From NCBI GenBank assembly GCA_028696755.1, contig JAQVGK010000236.1, positions 1 through 5,909 on the forward strand: 5,909 nucleotides of DNA. The letters are read 5' to 3'. Below the pieces are notes generated by a model. The model was not told the origin of the DNA. It worked only from the letters and a program-made list of their open reading frames with translations, and made no database searches. Both the position numbers and the translations under genes were made by a program. Source of the DNA: Bacteroidales bacterium. Lineage in GTDB: Bacteria > Bacteroidota > Bacteroidia > Bacteroidales > ML635J-15. Position 1 is the first letter of the stretch, and each line of letters opens with the position of its first letter. Positions 1 to 5,909 of this stretch are shown here, piece after piece.

Positions 1-534
1 AACACTATCAACGTCAACGGTAGGAATGTACTTAAACACAGGTTTATCAAATTCGAGATCTGGATAAAGACGCTTTAGTTCATCTAAAAATATTTCGACC
101 CAAATGTTAACGGCAGGTTTTTGAAGAATGCCAGTTTTTCTAGCAATACTCATGTCCGAGGTAAACCTGTGCATTGCATCTTTAACATAATAGCTATATT
201 CCTCCATTCGAGTAACATGCCAAAATGCAGCGGCAAAAAGGTCGAACTTAGGAAGCATGTATGACTCTGTTGGGAAAAGTACAACCATGTCACCAACATT
301 AGTTCGACCAGGCGACGGAATCATGATTTTTGCATCTATCATCATCGCATCAGAGATAATTCCTGGTTTCCCCGAGACTTTCGACGGAGCATACCAAAAA
401 CACGGCTCAGATGATTTTTCAAACTCCCTCAAATCGTCTGTTAAACGATAATCTAGCTTAAAAGCATGCTTAAAACATACTTCGGCAGCATACTCAATGC
501 GCGAATTTATCTTTGGTGTATATATTAATAACAT
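1..534 (-). CDS. DUF7033 / polysaccharide deacetylase-like protein, N-terminal part (runs off left edge)
   Basis: This reading frame is open from an ATG at 534 to the first base of the window, giving 178 residues with no stop, so the gene continues beyond the left edge. The protein resembles the Bacteroidota family in which an N-terminal DUF7033 region precedes a NodB-like polysaccharide deacetylase domain. It begins MLLIYTPKI. Around residues 95-113 it has the family pattern of an FDLFAAAFW-type segment followed by R-MEEY. Residues 134-146 carry the G-LQKPAVN-W signature. The visible part ends in PTVDVDSV (171-178), which sits where the first metal-binding aspartate motif of NodB domains occurs. 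Such proteins are often found near surface-polysaccharide genes, but a deacetylase activity here is inferred, because the catalytic domain is almost wholly outside the window. The ATG lies 11 bp after the stop of the upstream aminopeptidase gene, with only a weak GTTGAG-like ribosome site, so co-transcription is likely. Family call fairly sure; function uncertain. Confidence 0.82.
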   Translation of the reverse strand, partial: MLLIYTPKINSRIEYAAEVCFKHAFKLDYRLTDDLREFEKSSEPCFWYAPSKVSGKPGIISDAMMIDAKIMIPSPGRTNVGDMVVLFPTESYMLPKFDLFAAAFWHVTRMEEYSYYVKDAMHRFTSDMSIARKTGILQKPAVNIWVEIFLDELKRLYPDLEFDKPVFKYIPTVDVDSV

Positions 535-545
535 CTCAACAATTT

Positions 546-1934
546 TTATTTCATCATATCTTCTACTTCTTCAACCGAAATCGGAATACGTTTGTCGCCA
601 AGTATGCGCGATCCAGTTTCTGTAATCAATATATCATCCTCTAATCTAATTCCACCAAAATTGCGATAATCATTTACCTTATCATAATTGATAAATTGTT
701 CAAATTTCAATTCTCTTTGCCAGAGATCGATAAGTTCTGGAATAAAATAAATTCCAGGTTCATTAGTAAGTACAAATCCAGGCTCCAAACTGCGCCCCAT
801 TCTTAAAAACGCTGTCCCAAAAATATCGCTTGGACGGATTTTTTCATCATATCCAACATAAATTTGACCTAAATCTTCCATGTCGTGCACGTCGAGCCCC
901 ATCATGTGACCCAATCCATGAGGCATAAATAATGCGTGTGCCCCTTGACGAACAGCGTCTTTTACATCGCCTTTCATTAAACCAAGATCTTTTAGTCCAC
1001 CTGCTAAAATTTCGCAAGCAGCAAGATGAATGTCAAAGTAGGTAACTCCAGGCTTCATAAGTTTAATCGAACCATTTATAGCATTAAGCACAATCTGATA
1101 AACCTCTTTTTGTTTCTGAGAGAATTTCCCTCCTACAGGAATTGTACGTGTATTATCCGAACAGTAAAACATCGGAGTTTGAGCACCAGCATCCTGCAAC
1201 ATCAAATCTCCTGCTTGCAAAACATTTCCGTGATAATGATTATGTAAAGTTTGTCCGTTCTTTGTAAGAATTATTGGAAATGATGGTACTGCTCCGTACG
1301 AAAGGCTTATCCCTTCCATAACTCCAGCAATCTCGCGCTCTACAACTCCTGGCTTAGCCATTTTCATTGCAGCAGTGTGCATAAGGTATCCAATATTACA
1401 AGCACGCTCGATCTCCTCGATTTCGATTTGCTCCTTAATATTACGAAGCTTAATAACTGCTTTTAAGAAATCAATTGAGGCAGACTTCTTCATTTCTGAG
1501 AAAGGTACACCAAGAATTTCGTTAAGCAAAATCATATTGTCGTGCTTGTAAGGAGGCAAAAAATGAATCTGGCGCCCTTTCGATTTTGCAGAAGCTACGT
1601 ATTCTTTAAACTTATCAAAGCCTGCAGTCTCGGTAATCAAATATTTCATTGCTAATTCGGAAACTGTTGGCTGAGGTCCCATCCAAATTATATCATCGAT
1701 ATCAACATCGTTAGCAAAAATTATCTCTTTACCTGTTTCGGTATCAATTACGGCTGCCATTCCAGGTAAATCCAAACCGAAAAAATATAGGAATGTACTG
1801 TCCTGCCTAAAATGATAAGTGTTTGCAGGATAATTCATTGGGGTTTCGTTATTTCCTAAAAAAACAAAAACTCCTTGTCCGAGTAACTTCTTAAGATTAT
1901 CTCTTCTCGATTTATAAACTTCCGGTTTAAACAT
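546..1934 (-). CDS. Xaa-Pro aminopeptidase (aminopeptidase P family, peptidase M24B)
   Basis: This 462-residue protein is a complete metallopeptidase of the aminopeptidase P type, which removes an N-terminal residue that precedes proline and takes part in peptide turnover. Residues 1 to about 150 form the AMP_N (creatinase-like) N-terminal domain, and about 165-445 form the pita-bread M24 catalytic domain. All five expected dinuclear metal ligands can be seen: D248 (in LQDAGA), D260 (in CSDNTRT), H343 (in HGLGHMMG), E392 (in TNEPGIY) and E432 (in GGIRLED). The accessory histidines H339 and H350 are also present. The spacing between the two aspartates is 12 residues, against 11 in E. coli PepP, so there is one extra residue. 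There is no signal peptide, so it is probably cytoplasmic. The length is close to that of E. coli PepP (about 440). The ATG at 1934 is the only reasonable start because AMP_N begins immediately. The 410-bp gap upstream suggests that it starts a transcription unit, although I found no clear Bacteroidota promoter. It is followed after 11 bp by the DUF7033 gene. Confidence 0.95.
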   Translation of the reverse strand: MFKPEVYKSRRDNLKKLLGQGVFVFLGNNETPMNYPANTYHFRQDSTFLYFFGLDLPGMAAVIDTETGKEIIFANDVDIDDIIWMGPQPTVSELAMKYLITETAGFDKFKEYVASAKSKGRQIHFLPPYKHDNMILLNEILGVPFSEMKKSASIDFLKAVIKLRNIKEQIEIEEIERACNIGYLMHTAAMKMAKPGVVEREIAGVMEGISLSYGAVPSFPIILTKNGQTLHNHYHGNVLQAGDLMLQDAGAQTPMFYCSDNTRTIPVGGKFSQKQKEVYQIVLNAINGSIKLMKPGVTYFDIHLAACEILAGGLKDLGLMKGDVKDAVRQGAHALFMPHGLGHMMGLDVHDMEDLGQIYVGYDEKIRPSDIFGTAFLRMGRSLEPGFVLTNEPGIYFIPELIDLWQRELKFEQFINYDKVNDYRNFGGIRLEDDILITETGSRILGDKRIPISVEEVEDMMK

Positions 1935-2061
1935 AATATTTGGTTTTAAAAATTAAAGCATAAAAATAAACAATCATTTTAACATAAAAGTTTTTGGCAG
2001 GGAATAAATATTAACAAAAAATGTGATAATCTAATGGTCTACTTAATAAAATTTGTTTTTG

Positions 2062-2089
2062 GCATGGAGCATGACGCATGGAGCATGGT
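2062..2089 (+). repeat. tandem heptamer repeat (GCATGGA)x4
   Basis: Four head-to-tail 7-bp units are present: GCATGGA (2062-2068), GCATGAC (2069-2075), GCATGGA (2076-2082) and GCATGGT (2083-2089). Read another way, the 12-mer GCATGGAGCATG occurs exactly twice with a 14-bp period. The array is intergenic, so it is not constrained by a coding frame. An inverted partial copy lies at 2205-2216. Short heptamer arrays of this kind can mark dispersed repeats or slippage sites. Its role here is unknown. Confidence 0.75.
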
Positions 2090-2216
2090 TCTATACCGCT
2101 CACCAGAACTGGAACTATTTGTGCTGATGTGTGACTTACTACTATTTATTGATTTTGCAAAATGTTATTTTCAGCATAAATGTTATTTCCATTACAATTT
2201 GAGCACCATGCTCCAT
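2078..2216. repeat. 12-bp perfect inverted repeat around a 115-bp spacer, using the heptamer motif
   Basis: ATGGAGCATGGT at 2078-2089 is the exact reverse complement of ACCATGCTCCAT at 2205-2216. The match continues inwards for two more pairs after one mismatch. The spacer is 115 bp and AT-rich with no coding signature. The arrangement could be the ends of a small non-autonomous element, a long-range RNA or DNA stem, or chance insertion of the heptamer repeat in both orientations. No flanking target-site duplication was obvious, so I do not call it a mobile element. Confidence 0.6.
2160..2188. repeat. 11-bp direct repeat, 18-bp period
   Basis: AAATGTTATTT occurs at 2160-2170 and again at 2178-2188, separated by the 7 bases TCAGCAT. 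It lies inside the spacer of the inverted repeat described at 2078-2216. In such AT-rich sequence the pair may be accidental. No function can be assigned. Confidence 0.4.
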
Positions 2217-2276
2217 TCCATTAATACTAAGCACAAATTTATTAAGGTCTTCTATCACACAGCAACTATATACTTA

Positions 2277-2317
2277 ATAAAAAAAAAGAAAGCCCGATGG
2301 TACAAACCTATCGGGGC
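2277..2317 (-). terminator. Rho-independent terminator after the small T9SS protein gene
   Basis: Read on the minus strand, the arm GCCCCGATAGG (2317-2307), a six-base loop (2306-2301) and the arm CCATCGGGC (2300-2292) form a GC-rich hairpin with one bulged G and one bulged T. It is followed directly by a T-rich tract (TTTCTTTTTTTATT, 2291 downward). The hairpin begins 27 bp after the stop codon of the upstream gene, which is where an intrinsic terminator should be. On the plus strand the hairpin is not followed by a T run, so it works in one direction only. It separates the pfkA-priA-T9SS side from the aminopeptidase gene. Confidence 0.85.
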
Positions 2318-2344
2318 GAGTTCTTATATATAATGTTGAGGTAG

Positions 2345-2716
2345 TTACTTTTTAACCAGCTTTTTGGAATCAATGTTTTTACCTTCGTAAATAAGGCAGA
2401 CGAAATAAACTCCATTAACCAAATCGTATGCTTCGATATCAACTTTTCCAAGTCCTCCGCCAACATTAACAGACTTTACTTTTACTCCTGCAAAATTATA
2501 GATGGCTATTTCGGCGGTTTTATCCTCGGGAATGTTGTACCATATCTCAGCATAATCTACAACCGGATTCGGAATTGGAGCGGAGATTTGTCCAAGTTCG
2601 GGATAGCCATCAAGGTTGAAGTATAAACTGCTGTAATCAACTGGATTTGGATTAATCGCAAAAAGCTGACCTGTAAACAGCAAAACTGGGAATAATATGT
2701 ACAACATTTTTTTCAT
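2345..2716 (-). CDS. small secreted protein consisting mostly of a T9SS type A C-terminal sorting domain
   Basis: This 123-residue protein starts with a clear Sec signal peptide: MKKM, then a hydrophobic stretch ending in LFA, with likely cleavage after residue 20. Residues about 47-123 match the Por/T9SS type A sorting domain. The signs are the PNP opening at 49-51, alternating beta-strand residues, an IAIYNFAGVKVKSV-type strand (70-83), the L-NGVYFV motif (99-106) and the C-terminal KKLVKK. Such domains direct proteins across the outer membrane through the type IX system, where the domain is usually removed and the cargo attached to the surface. Here only about 26 residues lie between signal peptide and domain, so there is essentially no cargo. 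That short segment repeats the PNPV-DY pattern of the sorting domain (residues 22-35 against 48-62). It is encoded 164 bp downstream of priA and ends at a strong terminator. The ATG at 2716 gives the best signal peptide; a second Met at residue 4 is also possible. Its biological role is not known to me. Confidence 0.88.
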   Translation of the reverse strand: MKKMLYILFPVLLFTGQLFAINPNPVDYSSLYFNLDGYPELGQISAPIPNPVVDYAEIWYNIPEDKTAEIAIYNFAGVKVKSVNVGGGLGKVDIEAYDLVNGVYFVCLIYEGKNIDSKKLVKK

Positions 2717-2794
2717 CGAAAATTTGTTTTACAAAAAGCGTTCCGAAAATTTTATGATTCAAAACGCGTTTTCATAATTTTTTACGGACTTAAT

Positions 2795-2821
2795 ATTAAA
2801 CTTGTTTCAAAAAAGTTTAAT
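2795..2821. repeat. AT-rich inverted repeat downstream of priA
   Basis: ATTAAACTT (2795-2803) and AAGTTTAAT (2813-2821) are perfect 9-bp complementary arms around a 9-bp loop, about 60 bp beyond the priA stop. On the plus strand it is followed by a T run (to 2827), but no gene reads towards it on that strand. On the minus strand, the direction of transcription, no T tract follows. The stem has only one G-C pair, so it is at best a weak terminator or mRNA-end structure. It could also be an operator for the small secreted-protein gene. Chance is possible in this composition. Confidence 0.35.
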
Positions 2822-2880
2822 TTTTTTCGAGAAAAGATGAACTTGATAAATAGGGAAATTATATTTCGAGTTAGTTCGGC

Positions 2881-5334
2881 TTACATTGGATCAACGTCCA
2901 CTTCGATTTTCACACTGGAAAAGTCGCCTTCCGATTTAAGATTTTCAATTTTTGCCAACACAAAGTTTCTAACCTTAGCAGCGGAGAATTTTTTCTCGTA
3001 GCGAATATGGATATTGAGAATGTAATAGTTGCTGATTTTACTCACTAAAGGTTCTTCTGGTCCCTTAACTCTTGTCTGTAGTTCATTCCTAAGCATATCG
3101 GCCAAAGCATTAGCGGCTCTTCTTAGTCGGTTTTTATCCTTGTGTTTTAACTTTAAAATTATAAAATTCCAAAATGGAGGATATTTAAATTGTTCTCTTT
3201 CTGCAATTTGTGAATTATACATTCCTGCGTAAGAGTCGTTTTTAACAAAACTGATTATTGGGTTTTCTTTATCATAAGTTTGAATAATCACTTTTCCCCG
3301 CGTATCTCGCCTGCCAGCTCGTCCACTCACCTGTGTTAGTAATTGAAACGCTCTTTCGTAGGCTCTAAAATCGGGGTAATTTAGCAAATTGTCGGCATTT
3401 AAAACTCCTACCAGACCAAGCCGTTCGAAGTCCAAACCTTTAGTAACCATTTGTGTGCCGACTAAAATATCATATTTATATTCGGCGAAATCGTCAATAA
3501 TCTTACTAAACTTGCCTCTTGTTCCAGCAGTGTCAAAATCGAGACGTACAATTCTTGCATCGGGAAATATATCTGCTGTTTCATCCTCAATCTTCTCTGT
3601 TCCAAAACCTTTATGATTTAGCTTATCGCTGCCACAAACCGGACATTTTGAAACAACTGGATGATTTTCGCCGCAGTAATGACACTCTAACCGGTTTTTA
3701 AATTTATGATAAGTGAGACTAACGTTACAAGCGTTACAATATGGAACCCAGCCACACGAAGTGCATTCGAGAAATGGAGAATATCCTCTGCGGTTCTGAA
3801 ATAGAATAATCTGCTTTTTGTTTTTTAAGGCATCCATTATTTCTGAAATTAAAATTGGATGAAAATGCCCTTTCATTATCTTCCTGCGATACGCATCTTT
3901 TAAATCGGCAACAACAATTTCTGGCATTTCGACATTTCCATAACGCTCGTTTAACTCGGCAAGTAAATATTTGGACGAAAGAGCATTATAATAAGACTCT
4001 AGAGATGGAGTTGCCGAGCCTAAAACAACCTCGGCAGAGTGAATTTTTGATAAAACTACGGCCGCATCTCTGGCATTATACCTTGGATCCGGATCATTCT
4101 GTTTAAATGTAGATTCATGCTCTTCGTCAACAATTATCAAACCTAGGTTTGTGAAAGGAAGAAAAATTGCCGAGCGAACGCCTAATACTATTTTAAGTTT
4201 TTGTTGAGATACCTTTAGATAAACTTCTGATCTCGCGGATATTGGATACTTGCTATGGAATATCCCAATTTTATCTCCAAAGTAATTCTGAAGTCTTTTT
4301 ATCATTTGTGCAGTTAATGCAATCTCAGGCAAAAGATATAAAACCTCTTTTCCTGCACTAATTACTTTTTCGATAAGTTTAATATAGACTTCGGTTTTTC
4401 CCGACGAAGTAACTCCATGCAATAGTACCGGCTTTTCGTTATTAAAGTTATTTAATACTTGATTATAAACATTTAATTGATTATCAGATAATTGTAAATT
4501 ATTATCTAAAGTATTAGTTTCAGAAATAAATCGAGATACTTCTATCTCTTTCACCTCTAGTAATTGTTTATCTACAAGAGTGTAAAGAGTTGTTTTAGAA
4601 ACATTTAGATGTTGAATCAACCACTTTTCGTCACACTCAAATATTTCCTTAGCTTCGTTTAAACATTTGTCGTTTAGAAACTGTAAAACCTCTTTCTGTT
4701 TATTGTTTCGTTTAAGGATTTTTGAGCATTCTTCGCTGTAAGTTTCAATAAGCGAAAGTTTAAAGACTATAACATTTTTAAAAACAGGTTTGTAAGTATC
4801 CTTAAGATTTTGCGATAAGAATAAAATGCCATTACGCTCGAGGTTTTCGAGGTGAGCGATCGGATTTTTAATTCCGACAGCAGAGGCGATACTAAAAATA
4901 TCGGTATTTGGCGAATTTTGTAAGAAATTAAGAATTTTGATTTCCGATGAATTTGGTGAATAGTCGGTTGTAAATTCGGGGTTGTACCACACTTTTGTTT
5001 CGCCGGATGGAAGAAGAACTGACGGGATTGCTGCAGCGAGCACTTCTCCTTTTGTACAGCAATAATACTCCGAAATCCAATTAAGAAAATCGAACTGTTT
5101 GTCGCAGAACAAGGCCTGAGAGTCGATAGCAGAATAAATAGGTTTACACTCAAAATCGGGTTGATTATTATGAACAATAGTAACAATGCCCGAGTACATT
5201 TTTCGTTTACCCAAAATAACCACAACCCTGAAGCCTGGCTTAACATTTTCGGCCAGATCTTCAGGGATGCTGTAGGTCAGTGTATTTTTTAGAGCCAGAG
5301 GCAACAACACCTCGGCAAAACGAAATTCTTGCAT
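2881..5334 (-). CDS. priA: primosomal protein N' (PriA), replication-restart DNA helicase
   Basis: This 817-residue protein is a superfamily 2 helicase that recognises stalled or repaired replication forks and starts reloading of the replicative helicase in the cytoplasm. Residues 1 to about 105 form the 3'-DNA-binding domain (AEVLLPLAL, then VKPGFRVVV), and a winged-helix-like region follows. The helicase core shows Walker A GVTSSGKT (307-314), the DEEH box (403-406) and GSATPS (439-444). Two zinc sites are built from eight cysteines: C524, C527, C533, C536, C551, C554, C564 and C567. Motif V-VI sequences include GTQMVTKGLDF (626-636) and QVSGRAGR (668-675). The C-terminal domain fills the rest. 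All catalytic and zinc residues are present. Walker A lies about 80 residues later than in the roughly 730-residue E. coli PriA, so the extra length is in the N-terminal half; I believe such long forms are usual in Bacteroidota. The ATG at 5334 lies 5 bp after the pfkA stop, implying co-transcription or translational coupling. Confidence 0.97.
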   Translation of the reverse strand: MQEFRFAEVLLPLALKNTLTYSIPEDLAENVKPGFRVVVILGKRKMYSGIVTIVHNNQPDFECKPIYSAIDSQALFCDKQFDFLNWISEYYCCTKGEVLAAAIPSVLLPSGETKVWYNPEFTTDYSPNSSEIKILNFLQNSPNTDIFSIASAVGIKNPIAHLENLERNGILFLSQNLKDTYKPVFKNVIVFKLSLIETYSEECSKILKRNNKQKEVLQFLNDKCLNEAKEIFECDEKWLIQHLNVSKTTLYTLVDKQLLEVKEIEVSRFISETNTLDNNLQLSDNQLNVYNQVLNNFNNEKPVLLHGVTSSGKTEVYIKLIEKVISAGKEVLYLLPEIALTAQMIKRLQNYFGDKIGIFHSKYPISARSEVYLKVSQQKLKIVLGVRSAIFLPFTNLGLIIVDEEHESTFKQNDPDPRYNARDAAVVLSKIHSAEVVLGSATPSLESYYNALSSKYLLAELNERYGNVEMPEIVVADLKDAYRRKIMKGHFHPILISEIMDALKNKKQIILFQNRRGYSPFLECTSCGWVPYCNACNVSLTYHKFKNRLECHYCGENHPVVSKCPVCGSDKLNHKGFGTEKIEDETADIFPDARIVRLDFDTAGTRGKFSKIIDDFAEYKYDILVGTQMVTKGLDFERLGLVGVLNADNLLNYPDFRAYERAFQLLTQVSGRAGRRDTRGKVIIQTYDKENPIISFVKNDSYAGMYNSQIAEREQFKYPPFWNFIILKLKHKDKNRLRRAANALADMLRNELQTRVKGPEEPLVSKISNYYILNIHIRYEKKFSAAKVRNFVLAKIENLKSEGDFSSVKIEVDVDPM

Positions 5335-5339
5335 TAAAA

Positions 5340-5909
5340 TTATGAATTCAGCACATCTACAACGTCGAGCATTTTTTGGTCAATAGTCTTATGATGCTTT
5401 ATAGTTTGATTGAAAGGAATATAAACAACTTCTCTATTAATCATTCCCACCATAATACTTCGTTGATCGTCGAGCAATGCTTCAATTGATGCAATACCGA
5501 GACGGCTTGCAAGATATCTATCGTATGCAGATGGAGAACCTCCACGCTGTATATGACCGAGCACAGTAACTTTCATATCGAACTCACCACCAAATTTTTC
5601 CATTGCATCTTTTATCTCAAACGCACCTCCTGCGTCATCACCTTCGGCAACTAAAATAATGCTGGAAGTTTTCTTTTTACTCATGTATTGAGTAATTTGT
5701 TCGTGTAATGCTTTTAAATCGGTTGGTTTCTCTGGGACAAGAACAGCTTCGGCACCACTAGCAATACCAGCACGCAAAGCAATAAACCCAGCATCACGTC
5801 CCATAACTTCGATAAAGAATATTCTTTCATGAGAAGCAGCAGTATCCCTGATTTTATCGACAGCTTCGACAACGGTGTTAATGGCAGTATCATAGCCAAT
5901 TGTCATGTC
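5340..5909 (-). CDS. pfkA: ATP-dependent 6-phosphofructokinase, C-terminal part (runs off right edge)
   Basis: The frame is open to the right edge, giving 189 visible C-terminal residues. The Met codon at 5906 is internal to the gene and not its start. The enzyme phosphorylates fructose 6-phosphate to fructose 1,6-bisphosphate, the committing step of glycolysis, in the cytoplasm. The visible part begins at DMTIGYDTAINTVVEAVDK, which corresponds to the segment just after the catalytic TIDND loop of E. coli PfkA; that loop is off the window. Substrate-binding features that can be seen are the arginine of SHERI (like E. coli R162), EVMGRDAG (like the MGR motif at 169-171) and GHIQRGGSPSAYDR (like R243 and H249, although the latter position is not strictly conserved here). 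I read this as the group A ATP-dependent form, but the residues that separate ATP- from pyrophosphate-dependent enzymes are mostly upstream of the window. priA follows after 5 bp. Confidence 0.95.
   Translation of the reverse strand, partial: DMTIGYDTAINTVVEAVDKIRDTAASHERIFFIEVMGRDAGFIALRAGIASGAEAVLVPEKPTDLKALHEQITQYMSKKKTSSIILVAEGDDAGGAFEIKDAMEKFGGEFDMKVTVLGHIQRGGSPSAYDRYLASRLGIASIEALLDDQRSIMVGMINREVVYIPFNQTIKHHKTIDQKMLDVVDVLNS

Larger units (their letters stand above)
1935..2344. other. gene-free intergenic region with repeats and a terminator
   Basis: No convincing gene lies in this roughly 410-bp gap. A 99-codon plus-strand frame crosses it (2034-2333), but it runs through the repeats and the terminator, has no recognisable domain, and reads like low-complexity AT-rich translation. 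The gap contains the minus-strand terminator of the upstream unit (2277-2317), the heptamer repeats (2062-2216) and an 11-bp direct repeat (2160-2188). The leader of the aminopeptidase gene should lie in the left part (about 1935-2040). No clean TAnnTTTG box with a suitably spaced TTG was found there on the minus strand. No tRNA or obvious structured RNA was recognised. Confidence 0.6.

Noticed and set aside
257..451. 64-codon plus-strand open frame
   Set aside because: It lies antisense to the DUF7033-type gene, whose frame is open across the whole region and matches a family.
2062..2216. Calling the inverted repeat an insertion sequence or CRISPR-like array
   Set aside because: There is no transposase, no obvious target-site duplication and no spacer-repeat periodicity beyond the 7-bp tandem units, so only a repeat is called.
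2034..2333. 99-codon plus-strand open frame in the intergenic gap
   Set aside because: It runs across the heptamer repeats, the spacer and the minus-strand terminator, has no domain or ribosome site, and its composition matches random translation of AT-rich DNA.
3855..4106. Plus-strand frames antisense to priA (including 3029-3232, 3389-3616 and 3519-3701)
   Set aside because: They mirror conserved PriA helicase and zinc-binding segments and have no independent support.
4767..5246. 159-codon minus-strand frame inside priA
   Set aside because: It overlaps priA in another frame on the same strand. PriA has strong family motifs through this area, so this is a shadow frame.
5340..5906. Taking the ATG at 5906 as the start of a short phosphofructokinase
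   Set aside because: The frame stays open to the window edge, and the alignment places this Met just after the catalytic loop, so it is internal to a gene cut by the window.

Overview
The window is an AT-rich stretch of a Bacteroidota genome. The organism is most likely in the Bacteroidales or Marinilabiliales, but the exact lineage cannot be fixed from this sequence. The main clues are a small secreted protein with a type IX secretion (T9SS) C-terminal sorting domain, a protein with the Bacteroidota DUF7033/polysaccharide-deacetylase architecture, a long PriA, and weak Shine-Dalgarno signals. Every gene I can support lies on the minus strand, so transcription runs from right to left.

Right part (2881-5909): the 3' portion of pfkA (6-phosphofructokinase, cut by the window edge) is followed after 5 bp by a complete priA (primosomal replication-restart helicase). 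The two are almost certainly co-transcribed. After a 164-bp AT-rich gap comes a 123-residue secreted protein (2345-2716) that is little more than a signal peptide plus a T9SS sorting domain. It is followed by a convincing Rho-independent terminator that closes this transcription unit.

Middle (1935-2344): a gene-free gap of about 410 bp. It holds that terminator and a repeat structure. The repeat is four tandem copies of a heptamer (GCATGGA and variants), matched about 115 bp away by an inverted copy, so the pair could fold together or mark the ends of a small dispersed repeat element.

Left part (1-1934): a complete M24-family Xaa-Pro aminopeptidase (aminopeptidase P type) with all five metal ligands. 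It is followed after 11 bp by the 5' part of a DUF7033/polysaccharide-deacetylase-like gene that runs off the left edge, and these two also look like an operon.

Most of the window is conserved housekeeping content: glycolysis, replication restart and peptide turnover. I see no evidence of a defence system, prophage, CRISPR array or other new multigene system. The points most worth a second look are the cargo-poor T9SS protein with its internal PNPV repeat and the inverted heptamer repeat in the intergenic gap.
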